From assembly GCA_023678885.1 (NCBI GenBank), contig CM043009.1, positions 15,617,117 to 15,681,116 on the forward strand: a stretch of 64,000 bases of DNA. Direction: 5' to 3'. Made by a program: the position numbers and the translations under genes. How positions within the stretch are numbered: the first letter of the stretch is position 1; every line of letters begins with the position of its first letter. A model generated the notes under the pieces. It was given only the letters and a program-made list of their open reading frames with translations, did no database searches and was not told the origin of the DNA. Origin of the DNA: Pogostemon cablin (lineage: Eukaryota; Streptophyta; Magnoliopsida; Lamiales; Lamiaceae). Shown here piece by piece: positions 9,190 through 20,926 of this stretch.

Positions 9190-11169
9190 GGATGAGCGTT
9201 TTCTCAACACACAATTAATCCCCAAGTATGAAGGATATCAATTGTAGTCTCGAAATGTGACCAAGTAAATATCGAACCCAAGGGACGGCGTATTATTAAT
9301 TTAATTATTATCTAAATTAATTAATACGATTATGGCAATATAGTTTGAGGTTTAGAATTATTAAACTAATAAACAAGTAATTAAAATAACAAATAAAATA
9401 AAGTCACTTGAAGAATACGAAAGTGGATCAAGTAGGAGAATAGGTAGCCATAGGATAATTCAGTTTCACTAATTAATTTCTCTTCCATGTGTTGGTATCT
9501 GACTCTACCTTGTGGAATATGAACGCATCACTAAGCCATGCAAATCTACTCTATAGACACAAGTAAATATGCGTGTAACACGTGTGAATAACATCGGAGC
9601 AAGAGACGTAATTTTACCCCCTTTCTAGGTACTATCAGTATCAATTATTTTCCACGTCTAGAATCTAACCCAATATGATCTCCCTTTATAGGTACTATAA
9701 AATTACCCTCTTTATCCTACTTAATAACCCGAATTCAATTCAATTAATAAGTATTCATGTATGATAGTTATAATGAAGCTTCGGAGTCCCCCACTTAGAA
9801 TCATAACATGGAATCCTGTTCAGCAGTGAACGCACTCAATCAATAACCAAGATATGTATTCAGACTCTACATAACAGTTAATGATGTACAAAACGACTGT
9901 GAGTATGAATTAAGAAAGCACGATCATATATAAAATAAATCCTCAAGTAGTATTGTACGGAGTATACACATGGAAGTTCAATTAATTCGTAAAACCTTCA
10001 CAACCCTAGTTCTACCAAAAAGGCCCTAGCCCATGATGTTGGGAAGAACAATCATGGGTGTTGGATAGATCTTACCCGGATGTCCAGAAAATACAAGATA
10101 AATTAGAAAATGAATAACCCTAGATATGGCGTCATCGCGTCCTTCTCGCTCTTGAATTTTCCTCTTAGTTCTCCCCTTGTTTCCACAAACGAATCTTTAA
10201 AGTGATGGATGGATGGAGGAAAGGATGTTGGTTGGGGGGTGATCCCCCCTTGTGGGGTGTAGTATGGTTGTGGCCTCTCTTCTCCTCTCTTGTATTGTGT
10301 TCTTTCTCTTTTTATGGCTGCATAGACCTCCTTTTATACTTGTAATTACGTCTTCTAGGGCTGGAACTGGCTTCCTTAATTATCTCACGCGTTTAGGCCT
10401 AAAAAATACGGATATGGTAAGTTCTCAAGCTCGATTCGACCTCACAAACAGGTCGAATCAACCCCTCCAGGTCGAATTGAAGGTCGAATAACCCTTTTGA
10501 AAGCCCCATGAGCTCAGTTCGACTAGCACAACAGGTCGAACTAGCATGTCGTGGTCGAACTGGATCTTTTTTCGTCCAGTTCGACCTCGGTTCGACCTCA
10601 TGATCAGGTCGAAATGACTTGCACAGTCTCACCGTTTCGCGTATAACTTCCACATCCGGACTCCAATTTAAGTGATTCTTTCACTCACGCGATTCTCTTT
10701 TCCTTAGCTTTCTATCCATATAAAGAACTTATAGAAACTCTAATATTTGTATATGTAACAAGTTATGCAAAATGGATGGTCATTTTGAATAGGAACAGCT
10801 TGCGCGACGTCACCACTTTGATTATAACTTTCTCGTTTGGACTTCGATTGAGGTGTTCCTTATGCCAAAACGACACTCTCTTCAGTGGCTTTCCAACCAT
10901 GTATCACACTAATAGTTTTGTTCTCCACAAGAATACAGAAGAACAGCACAGGTTGGACGTTAGTTTTTCAGCATTGATTGCACAAATTGCATATTTTCTC
11001 CAACTTTGCACTTTTCATCATTTTTCCACCTAAAACACAACAAAACACCTCAAGTGCACCTTATTCTCACCTATAATAAATATAAGATACTTGTGCTAAT
11101 ATATAACAAGAATTTCCATCAAAATGTGTTAAATTGGACACTCAAACACGCTAATTTTCACTCTCATCA
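9190..11169 (-). repeat. 3' LTR of element C
   Basis: 1980 bp, matching 15235-17199 along its length. A minus-strand TATA box (TATAAAAG) lies at 10331-10338. About 90 bp upstream of it, in the promoter sense, is a cluster of TTCGACC and GGTCGAA words (10429-10613). Frames across the LTR are not genes. Confidence 0.9.
10429..10613 (-). promoter_or_regulatory. TTCGACC/GGTCGAA word array in LTR U3
   Basis: About ten copies of the 7-mer TTCGACC or its complement GGTCGAA, with near variants, within 185 bp, in mixed orientation so that neighbours can pair. It sits upstream of the LTR TATA box. The matching array in the other LTR is at 16475-16642. Function unknown. The words supply dense CpG sites in AT-rich DNA. 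Confidence 0.7.
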
Positions 11170-13440
11170 ATCTCCCAAACTTATCCGTTGCTCGTCCCGA
11201 TGCAATAAAATAAAAATAAAGAGAAAGAGAGTAAGAAAATTAGTGGGGGAAATAAGGACTATGATCAATCCCCTATTCAAAATACAATTGTCCTCAACTT
11301 CGGTCATGCAACTCCCATTACATGTAATAATCAATTCATAGCATACAAGTTAAGACAATCACCACCAATTCAAAAGCTCCATCAACATGTTCTCACAAGA
11401 AGTATATATATATATCTCGCACTCAAGTGCAAAATTTACACTTCTGGGTTAAGGTGTTTACCCTCAAATTCAATTCAAGTGCATGCGTAACCATAAGCTT
11501 GCCAAACGTCTCAAACTCTTTACCCCTAAAAGTATGATTCGATAATGGGATCAAATAGGACTTTCTTTAGGATGTAATGATGGCTATTTGGTAAGGGTAG
11601 GAAACATATGGATAAAGTGACTCAATTAATAGAGAATTAAAATCGGAGATCTTTTGTACTGCATATTTTTTTACACTTCAAGGCTATCCAATTTCATGCT
11701 CTTCTAATTTTCTTTTCTTCCCTTTTTCTTCAAGCTCAACATTCTCTTTGTTTCCTTTCTTTTTTCTTGAGGTATCAGTTTCGGGCACTACCTCTAATAT
11801 CTCGGGGTACCAGTTTTGGGCACTACCCCTAAGCAACTTATTTTTAAGCTCATAATCACTTGTACAACTCCAAATATTTTATTCATTCCAAACTCCATCA
11901 AAATCAACTTCACACACTTTGACAACATTTAATTCTCCACTAAATATAGGAATTTAAGGCTCAAATAGGATATCAAAGTGGCTATCTTCGTAGGTTGCCA
12001 AAGAAATAAGGTTATTAAGCTCAAAAGGGCTAACTACGGATATATAATTATTTGGTAGGGAATTATTTGGCTAAGTGACTCATAAATTCAAGGATGGCCT
12101 AAAATCATCTCCCATCATCTAACACACATGTAGTTTCAAGTAAGACAAGAGGCAAGTTCTAGAATACACACACAAGAATGATACTCACCAGAAAAAAATA
12201 TTATATGATTAATTAACATGATCAACAAGGCTCAAAATCTCACATGGATTTTTTAACATGTAACAGAGCACTTTTCATGGTAAGCAATATCCCACAAGTA
12301 CACATAGAATTTCATATCACAATATACTCAAGTACACTTCCTTCATCAATTTCAAGAGCATATGAATTTCAAGTACAATTTAAAACAATATAAGCTCATA
12401 TGGATCACAACTATAAACTCAATCCTTCCACTCCATGAATTAAAAGCACATATAAAAATTAGAAAAAGGGAACGAGGGCACCTGATTTTCCTCCTTTGAA
12501 GCATATACGAGCTTCTCGAGTTGTTCAACTCGATCATCTTGCCACTCTTCTACCTTTTCTATCATCAAAGCTCAAATAAACTCATCATCACAGGATTCAT
12601 TAATAAAATAGGAGAACTATAAGAAAGAATTAATTGACTATCTAATCGACTCCACACACTAGAAACACCACTGAACACTAGGCAAATTGCAAAAAAATCG
12701 ATACATCAAAACCGATTAAAGTTTCAATATACCGTAAAAAATCAACTCCCATAGCAAACATTACAAAGAAAAGATTATACTCTTGGTGCTTCAATGAGGT
12801 AATAACATCACACCTCCCAAACTTAGTAAAAACATAAGTTGAAACTAAATTTGCAAAAAGATGTAATTGCCGATTAGTAAGCACCTTAAATATAAAAATT
12901 TCTTACTCACACGAAAGAAATAAAGTAATAAAATAGAAGGACAAACCCCCAACAGGCGCTCAAGTTTAACATCGGAGAGTCGCGACGGATGTAACCTTTG
13001 TAGGCTACTTGATCGGAGGACGGTCTTCTCGCATCCTCACCTTCAAATACTTTCTTTCCCTCTTCTTGTCTACACTCAACATCTCACCTTTCTTGGTCAC
13101 AAAAATATGATCCTCGGAATCACCTTCCTCTCATGGCCGTCTAGACACCTCCTTGTCAATCTTCCACTTAGATTCAGAATCATCTGCCTTAGAAAAATCA
13201 AGATTAAACAAGTTAGAAACCACATCAATGCTCTTGGACGATTGAGTCTCCATGGGCATCTTCATTGCATCATCACAAGAGAAAACCACATCTTCATTAT
13301 CCATCCGCAGTCTAAGCTTCTCAGCTCTCAACTTCTTTGATCTTTCCCACTTCTTCTCCATTGTAAGTATAGTATTATGCTCCTGTAATGGTACTGGAGT
13401 AACATCAACATCATGTAGAGCATTCGACGCAAAAAATAGT
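11170..13440 (-). other. Non-coding 3' internal region of element C
   Basis: Next to the LTR is the polypurine tract (minus: AAGTTTGGGAGA, 11170-11181), preceded in element sense by the stem-loop TTGCATCG-GGA-CGAGCAAC (11187-11205). A ~130-base block (11967-12100) is shared with elements A and B. At 11770-11830 a ~33-base unit 'gg.atcagttt.gggcactacc' is duplicated. A Lys/Glu-rich minus frame (13361-13131, continuing in-frame toward 13010) may be a remnant of gag-pol coding, but I recognise no domain. Confidence 0.6.
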
Positions 13441-13447
13441 ATATTTT

Positions 13448-13975
13448 GGTAGGGTTCGACCTTGGTTCGACCTGGTTGACAGGTCGAATCAGGTATATAG
13501 TGGTCGAATCGATCATCTGTAACTCGGCTCTCTCTCTCTGAATTTGCGATTCGACCTGGGTTCGACCAAATGGCTTGGTCGAACCAATGTCCCCCAGGTC
13601 GAATCGGCTCACTGTATGATTTCTGGCCTCCGATTCGACCTGGATTCGACCAGATAGCTTGGTTAAACCAATTACATCGTGGTCGAATCGTTGCCGTGAT
13701 GAAATAGGGTGCTTCGTAGAGTGCGGTTCAACCTCGATTTGACCTGATGACCAGTTCGAATCAATGTTATTTTGGTCGAACCGATCTTCTATCAAAATAG
13801 AGTACTCTGGATGGTCTGGTTCGACCAGGATTCGACCTGTGGGCTAGGTCGAATCAGCTGGAAATTGGTCAAACCGATATTGCTTTGCTTCCTAATCATG
13901 TCCAGAGCTCCGATTCGATCTGCCCTGTGTGGTTCGACCTGTTGTGTAGGTCGAATTTTGGTCAAATCGAGGCCT
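13448..13975 (-). repeat. Six-unit array of self-complementary TCGA-core words
   Basis: About six diverged units at ~80-100 bp spacing (starting near 13449, 13550, 13630, 13725, 13818, 13910). Each holds two TTCGACC words followed by one or two GGTCGAA words. Adjacent words can pair, so a transcript could form a series of short hairpins. The same words occur in the LTR promoter regions of this element. Short frames here are by-products of the repeat. Confidence 0.8.
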
Positions 13976-14115
13976 AGACATGTCCAAATTTGATTACGGC
14001 CTCATCGGTCCCTCGTACTGCATTCCCAACCTTAACGTGATGGCATTATTCTCCAATATTTATGTTAATTGATTCACATTCACGGCCATCTGCCCCATAA
14101 TCGAAGTAAGGTCCT

Positions 14116-15063
14116 TCAACTGCTTAGATAAATCTGCATTATTAACATCCATTCTAGCTTCAATTGGTCAACCCTTGCATCATTCTCAGCCATATATCGA
14201 TTGAAGGTATCTTCAACACTCTTCACTTCTTGCTGCTTCATACTAGGCCCTCTTTGTGTCAACTCTGTGATCTGCCTTTGCTGGGATTCTAATAGCTCGC
14301 TGATGTTCGCTAGACTAGAGACGATCTCATTATCTCTATTTGGCTTCACCACTTGATGTTCAACCTATGCCACCTTGCCAAGTACATATGATCCTCTATC
14401 TCTCTCTACAGGCCAGCCACGTGAATTCACAGAGATGTCTTCAAATAATTTTTCTGCTTCAAGTGCTGTCTTAGATAACAGTGCTCCTCCTGATGATGCA
14501 TCAATAAAAATACGCGACTCACAATCCAATCCATAGTAGAAAATACTTATATATTCAGCCTTTGACATTCCATGTTGTGGGCACCGACTGAGCATGTCTT
14601 TAAACTTATCCCACGCCTCATAAAATTTCTCACCCTGATTCATAGCAAATCGGGTGATCTCTTGCCTCATTCTTAAGATCCTTGAGGGTGACATGTATCT
14701 CTCTAAGAACTTCTGCTACAGTTGGTCCCATGTAGTGCAATCGGCTGCATCAAGAGTCTCATACCAAGTTTCCGCCTTATCAATCAAAGAGAACTTGAAT
14801 AAGGCGATCCGCCTAGCATCATCATTTGCTCCAGCTCCCTTTTGAGTGTTTGCATAACCAAGAAATTTTTGGAGATGCTGATATGGATCTTCAAAACAAC
14901 CTCCAGAAAATGGATTCTTTTCCACCATGTTAATAATAGCGGGATGTATCTCAAAATCATCATCTTCCCCCCTTGCTCCTATCAACCCCATGTTGCCAAT
15001 CCCATAGTTTGTGAAAATTTCACGGATTGCAACATTATTCGGATTCTCCCTTGCTCCGGCCAT
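14116..15063 (-). pseudogene. Athila-type gag, broken
   Basis: One minus frame from ATG 15063, interrupted by stops at ~14716 and ~14365. It encodes a Retrotrans_gag-family capsid: 'INMVEKNPFSGGCFEDPYQHL', 'ALFKFSLIDKAETWYETL', 'TTWDQL', then 'KFYEAWDKFKDMLSRCPQHG' and 'IFYYGLD'. These blocks match the gag of element B at 48540-49130. After the second stop a coiled-coil-like stretch ('SELLESQQRQITELTQRG') follows. Length and layout fit an Athila gag. No zinc knuckle is seen. Confidence 0.88.
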
Positions 15064-15210
15064 GTTTAGCTCAATGTGTTATTTGCTCCTTTCCTTTCTC
15101 TCCTTTTCCTAGTGCACAAGTACCTCAGAAAAATTCAAGGTTAGATAGAAATAAATAATCACAAATAAAAGTCTTAATCAATTAAAATAATAAACTAATA
15201 ATAGCAGCCG

Positions 15211-15228
15211 TCCCCGACAATGGTGCCA
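15211..15228 (-). other. Primer-binding site of element C
   Basis: On the minus strand TGGCACCATTGTCGGGGA follows the 5' LTR end by a few bases. It closely resembles the tRNA-Asp-type site TGGCGCCGTTGCCGGGGA used by Athila/Tat elements. Confidence 0.75.
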
Positions 15229-15234
15229 AAAACT

Positions 15235-17199
15235 TGATGAGCGTTTTCTCAACACACAATTAATTCCCAAGCATGAACGATATCAATTGTAGTCTCGAAA
15301 GTTGATCAAGCAAATATCGAACCCAAGGGACGGCGTATTATCAATTTAATTATTATCTAAATTAATTAAGACGATTATGGCAATACAGTTTGAGGTTTAG
15401 AATTATTAAACTAATAAACAAGTAATTAAAATAACAAATAAAATAAAGTCACTTGAAGAATACGAAAGTGGATCAAGTAGGAGAATAGGTAGCCCTAGGA
15501 TAATCCAGTTTCACTAATTAATTTTCATTCCATGTGTTGGTGTCCGACTCTGTCTTGTGGAATATGGACGCATCACTAAGCCATGCAAATCTATTCTATA
15601 AACACAAGTAAATATGCATGTAACACGTGTGAATTCGAAGCTAGAGACATAATTTTACCCCCATTTTTAGGTACTATCAGTATCAATTATTTTTCATGTC
15701 TAGAATCTAACCTAATATGATCTCCCTTTATAGGTACTATAAAATTACCATCTTTATCCTACTTAATAACCCGAATTCAATTCAATTAATAAGTATTCAT
15801 ATATGATAGTTCTAATGAAGCTTCGGAGTCCCCTCACTTAGAATCATAACATGGAATCCTGCTCAGCAGTGAATGCACTCAATCAATAACCAAGATATGT
15901 ATTCAGACTCTACATAACAGTTAATGATGCGCAAAATGACTGTGAGTATTAATTAAAAAAGCACGATCATATATAAAATAAATCCTCAAGTAGTGTTGTA
16001 CGGAGTGTATACATAGAAGTTCAATTAATTCGTAAAACCTTCACAACCCTAGTTCTACCAAAAAGGCTCTAACCCATGATGTTGCGAAGAACAATCATGG
16101 GTATTGGATAGATCTTACCTGGATATCCAGAAAATACAAGATAAATTAGGAAATGAATAACCCTAGATGTGGCGTTATCACGTCCTTCTCGCTCTTGAAT
16201 TCTCCTCTTAGTTCTCCCCTTGTTTCCATAAACGAATCTTCAAAGTGATTGATGGATGGAGGAAAGGATGATGGTTGGGGGGTGATCCCCCTTGTGGGGT
16301 GTAGTATGGTTGTGGCCTCTCTTCTCCTCTCTTGTATTGTGTTCTTCCTCTTTTTGTGGCTGCATCGACCTTCTTTTATACTTGTAATCACGTCTCCTAG
16401 GACTGAAACTGGCTTCCTTAATTATCTCACGCGTTTAGGCCTAAAAAATACTGATATGGTAAGTTCTCGAAGCTCGATTCGACCTCACAAACAGGTCAAA
16501 CCAACCCTCCAGGTTGAATCACCCTTCTGGAAGCCCCATGAGCTCAGTTTGATTAGCACAACAGGTCGAACTAGCATGTCGTGGTCGAACCGGATCTTTT
16601 TCCGTCCAGTTCGACCTCGCTTCGACCTCATGATCAGGTCGAATTGACTTGCACAGTCTCACCGTTTCATGTATAACTTTCACATCTGAACTCCAATTTA
16701 AGTGATTCTTACGCTCAAGCGATCCTCTCTTCCTTAGCTTTCTATTCATATAAATAAATTATAGAAATTCCAATATTTCTATATGTAAAAAGTCATGCAA
16801 AGTGGACGGTCGTTCTGAACAGGAACAGCTTGCGCGACGTCACCACTTTGATCATAACTTTCTCGTTTAGACTTCGATTAAGGTGTTCCTTATGCCAAAA
16901 CGATCCTCTCTTCAGTGGCTTTCCAACCATATATCATACTAATAGTTTTGTTCTCCACAAGAACACAGAAGAATAGCACAGTTTGGACGTTAGTTTTTCA
17001 ACATTGATTGCACAAATTGCACCTTTTCTCCAACTTTGCACTTTTCATCATTTTTCCACCTAAAACACAACAAAACACCTCAAGTGCACCTTACTCTCAT
17101 ATATAATGAATATAAGACACTTGTGCTAATATATAACAAGAATTTCCATCAAAAGGTGTTAAATTGGACACTCAAACACGCTAATTTTCACTCTCATCA
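15235..17199 (-). repeat. 5' LTR of element C
   Basis: 1965 bp, nearly collinear with 9190-11169. It starts TGATGAGCG and ends CTCTCATCA on the plus strand. It holds the second copy of the TTCGACC/GGTCGAA array (16475-16642) and a TATA box near 16375. Confidence 0.9.
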
Positions 17200-17435
17200 T
17201 TCAGATAATGAAAAGATTAGTATCCTCATAACATTAATTATTACCTTCAATTCACAAATATATTATTGATATGAATTTTACAGATATTAAATGTGGAATT
17301 ATAAAAACCTAACAAAATTTTTGATTTTGAAATCAATGTTCTTCATACATATTGAAAAAAAAATCAATTTAATATTTATATTGATAATAATTTAAAAAGT
17401 TGTAAAACATTTAATGTAATTAATTTAATTATAAA
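17200..17435. other. AT-rich spacer, no gene seen
   Basis: AT-rich DNA between element C and the Mutator-like element. It includes the left target duplication of the latter at 17427-17435. Confidence 0.5.
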
Positions 17436-18755
17436 GGTTAATTACGTCAAAAGTCCCAACATTTTCGCAAATTTCAAATTAGTCCAAACTTTTCAATATT
17501 TACAAATAAGTACTCGATCTTTAATCTGTTTTTCAAATCAAGCCATCGGGCAGCAGGAGACCTGCCCGATTGCTGACACGTCGCATTTTATCCACATCAC
17601 CTTTCACCTATTAAAAAAATGTGACAAGCGTATATATCAAACGACGTCATTTAATAATCTCCCAAAAAATTAATCTTTCTTCTTCAATGTCATTTGTCCC
17701 CAATATATCATCAAACCACACAGTGCAGCAACACGCACATCTCTGTGATGAAAACAACTTATACCAGCTATGCACACACATTCATGGAAAAATAATTTGC
17801 ATTATTAAAGATTAGCATAAACCCCATCTGAAAATAACATTGAAGATGAAATAGGCACAAAATATACGCATCGATTGCATTTGATTACAAGAAACAATCT
17901 TCCACGTATACATATTCAACTCGATATTTTGTTAATTGCTTATCAGATCACAGAAAAATTCCACCAGTAAACCCACAAACAATTTTAAATGAGCACAAAT
18001 GAAAAGGAGGAATCAAAATTTCAAGTTTAAATTTTCAATTAAACCAACACGCAATTTCAAATAGCTAGAAGTTACACAAATGCATTCGGTAAACTAAAAA
18101 CAGGATTTACCATCGGAGTGAGCTTCGCAGCCTCAATTGCTGGAGCGGCGGCGTCGGTCTGTGGTCCCACCTCGATGGCGCTGCTAGCTCCTGCCGTTAC
18201 ACACAATGGCAAAAACAGTGAAAGCAGCGGATTTCGACTACAGATCTGCGATTTTTGGATATTGTCGGGATATTGGCAACAGCGAACGGCAGTTATTTAC
18301 GATTCCGTCAAGGGCAGCGGTCTGTCTTTGGCAAATTTTGGCACTCTCAGTGGGTAGTGCTGCAATGGCTCTTTGGAGATTTTCAACAACGGGAGTCGTG
18401 GTAGCAGAGGTCGACAACAAGACCACCCGTGATGGCGATTTTACGGTGGAAAAAGTAACACAGCGGCGGAACTTGGCAGCGGCAAACGACGTTAAAGAAG
18501 AAAGATTAATTTTTTGAGAGATTATTAAACGACGTCGTTTAATATATATACCTGTCATATTTTTATTTTTATTTTTTAACAGGTGGTGGGTGACATGGAT
18601 AAAAATAAGACATGTCAGCGACTTGGCAGGCCTCCCGCTGCCCTGTGGCTTGATTTGAAAAATGGATTAAAGGTCGAGTACTTATTTGTAAATATTGAAA
18701 AGTTTGGAAATTTTAAAATTCTCAAAAAGGTTGAGATTTTTGGTGTAATTAACCC
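17436..18755. mobile_element. Mutator-like element with long TIRs (Pack-MULE candidate)
   Basis: A 1320-bp element flanked by a perfect 9-bp target duplication 'aattataaa' (17427-17435, 18756-18764). The TIRs are ~265 bp (17436-17699 and 18487-18755) and clearly similar over their whole length, for example 'aataagtactcgatctttaatc', 'aaacgacgtcatttaataatctc' and 'aaaaaattaatctttcttctt' in both arms. The ends are GGTTAATTAC. The interior has no transposase but includes GC-rich, gene-like sequence. Long TIRs plus 9-bp TSD plus foreign insert fit a Pack-MULE. Confidence 0.9.
18113..18486 (-). pseudogene. Probable captured gene fragment inside the MULE
   Basis: GC-rich sequence in an otherwise AT-rich element. 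The longest frame (18558-18238, minus) starts inside the right TIR and continues as 'KSPSRVVLLSTSATTTPVVENLQ'-type residues. A plus frame (18206-18517) is also open. I recognise neither. Which strand was coding in the donor gene cannot be settled here. Transcription from a TIR into captured sequence is common in Pack-MULEs. Confidence 0.5.
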
Positions 18756-18771
18756 AATTATAAATATAAAT

Positions 18772-18880
<109 letters not shown>

Positions 18881-18907
18881 GACAAAGTTTCTTGTGAGAC
18901 GGGTTAT

Positions 18908-19751
18908 TTGTGAGATGGGTCGATCCATCATTAAAATATGCCTATTGTATAGATAAAATATATTTAATGGTTGTTAAAGTATGCTTGATTATATATTAAA
19001 GTGATACCGAAAAATTGAAGATTTAGGAGGTAACACAAGAGAACACTTGGATACAATTCCTCACTCAATGGAATCCACCACAAGTTTGGAATAAACTCTT
19101 CATCTTATGGAATCCACCAAAAGACTAGTTAGAAGAAATCCATCTTCTAGACAAGAGTAAACACTCTAAATAATTTATATTCTCACAAATTTCTGAATGC
19201 AAATACAAAGGAATGAAGCTCTATTTATAAGAGGTATTACAAGATTCTAGAACACTCATGCATTAAACACTTGACTCTACACTTACTATATTCAATTGAC
19301 CATTTTAAATACTTCTTTGACCCCTAAAACCCATGCATAACATTAATATAATAGTTAATAAAGTAAATATGATGACTTAATCAATAAATGACAGTTGGAA
19401 AGACACCAAAACACTTCAAATGCATGAATTGGCAGATTTCGGGTGCTTCTTCCACCTTCCAGAAAAACAAGCATAACTCCTTGTAGAAGATTCCAAACTA
19501 CATTCCTTTTTGTTGCATTTGAAATTACGCTGAAAGGGCTTTTTATCTGTATATGGCACACCTTTTGATTCTCTCCCAATCACTGCCAGTAAATTTTCAA
19601 AGTTACCCCATGTGTGCTGGAATATTTTCCGCATCAAAGTATGAATTTAATGTGTTATAATATGATTTATTATTAACATATTTTAATTATAATTTAGCAT
19701 ACTTTATCTATACAATAAGCAGATTTAGTGATTGGTCGACCCATCTCACAA
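18908..19751. mobile_element. MITE with 'ttgtgagatgggtcga' TIRs, split by a solo LTR
   Basis: The left end 'ttgtgagatgggtcgatccatca' is inverted at the right end ('tggtcgacccatctcacaa', ending 19751). Pairing continues inward ('attgtatagataaaatat' with 'actttatctatacaata') for roughly 90 bases per side. The interior is occupied by a 633-bp insertion (19003-19635). A related word, 'cttgtgagacggg', lies just outside at 18891. This terminus type is common in plant genomes. Confidence 0.65.
19003..19635 (-). mobile_element. Solo LTR, Copia-like
   Basis: Flanked by 'aaagt' on both sides (18998-19002 and 19636-19640). On the minus strand it runs TGATGCGG..CGGTATCA if one base of each flank is included. 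It carries a TATA box (TATAAATAGAG, complement of 19220-19230). Twice it has the word 'gtggattccat', often seen near the 3' end of plant Copia LTRs. No internal region is present, so recombination between LTRs probably removed it. Confidence 0.6.
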
Positions 19752-19837
19752 TAGAGTGTATCAAATAATATTTATATTTATCATCAAATAAATTATAATA
19801 TTTAGTTATCTGTAAAATCTTATACACATCAATCAAT

Positions 19838-20070
19838 TTATATGAATTTACTCTTTTTTTTTATTTTTTTAAAAATTCTATTCCTATTATATTGTGCTAA
19901 ATTCACCGGATTTGGGGGTCGGTTTCTCGGGAACACGCAATTTTTAGCTATAATTTATATGAATTTACTCTTATTTTTTAATTTTTTAAAAATTATATTC
20001 CTACTATATTGTGCTCAATTCATTGGATTTGGGGTCGGTTTCTCGGGAACACGCAATTTTTAGCTATAAT
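19838..20070. repeat. 117-bp tandem duplication
   Basis: Two units starting at 19838 and 19955, nearly identical. Each contains 'tatattgtgct.aattca' and 'ggtcggtttctcgggaacac'. Frames across it are not supported. Confidence 0.9.
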
Positions 20071-20552
20071 AATTTAAAATAGTTAATTGATATAAAAAGT
20101 GTGCTTTTTTACATAATTAAAAGATATGAAGTAATATTTTATTATAAGTATAATGTAAGTATAATGTCTATTATGTAAGTATATTAATTGTTGTAACGTG
20201 CCATCATAAGAAAATATAAATCTTACTTTTGTCACACGACACAACCTTTATTACACGAACAAATCAAAGTAATAAAATTTAAAGATTTTTTGAACAATAA
20301 TGGATCCTAATATAAATCTTACCTTTTTCCTAACTACAAATCAAAATAATAAAATGTAAATAATGGATCCTATTGTTGTTGGAGCATATTGAACAAATCC
20401 CAAATTGCTTGTTCAGCTATTCCATACGAGCATATGATATCATTTTGCAAATGAACATACACTTTTGCATACCGATCTTCATAGCTTGATAGATCTTCAT
20501 AGCTTGATATGAGCTTTGTATGTTTTTTGTAAATGGATATATCTATTTAAAG

Positions 20553-20725
20553 AGTATAAAATAAAATATTGTCATGAATACTGTATTTAATTTATAAAAT
20601 TTATTTTTTCTAAATAATACTTATTTTAAATATTGAAATATTAATTTAACAATTACATAATATTTTATTTTATTTTTATATACAACAAATATCATAAATC
20701 ATTTTTATGTCTTTTGTATATATAT

Positions 20726-20780
<55 letters not shown>

Positions 20781-20926
20781 ATAAAATAAAGTATTGCCAT
20801 GAATACTGTATTTAATTCACAAATTTTACTTTTTCAAAATATTTACTTATTTTAATTATCGAAATATTAATTTACCAATTTCATAATATTTTATTTTATT
20901 TTTATATATTAAAAATATTATAAATC
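20553..20926. repeat. ~150-bp direct duplication flanking a (TA)n tract
   Basis: 'agtataaaataaa.tattg.catgaatactgtatttaatt' and the following ~120 bases occur at 20553-20707 and again at 20778-20926. Between them lies an interrupted (TA)n run (20717-20776). No coding content. Confidence 0.8.

Larger units (their letters stand above)
9190..17199 (-). mobile_element. Athila-like Gypsy element with gag only (element C)
   Basis: An 8.0 kb element with two ~1.97 kb LTRs. The flanks are 'gtcag' (9185-9189) and 'ttcag' (17200-17204), a 4-of-5 match for a 5-bp target duplication. Minus-strand order: 5' LTR, primer site, gag, an array of self-complementary words (13975-13448), ~2.3 kb non-coding, polypurine tract, 3' LTR. 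No protease, RT or integrase is detectable, so it must have depended on an Athila relative for mobility. LTR ends read TGATGAG..CTCATCA, the first T being G in the left copy. Confidence 0.88.

Noticed and set aside
10252..10491. 79-codon frame starting with a hydrophobic segment, similar frame at 16249-16647
   Set aside because: Lies within the LTRs of element C, antisense to its promoter, and recurs only because the LTR is duplicated.
13448..13975. Could the regularly spaced palindromic words be a CRISPR array?
   Set aside because: Units are diverged, spacers are not unique fixed-length inserts, and the context is a plant retrotransposon.
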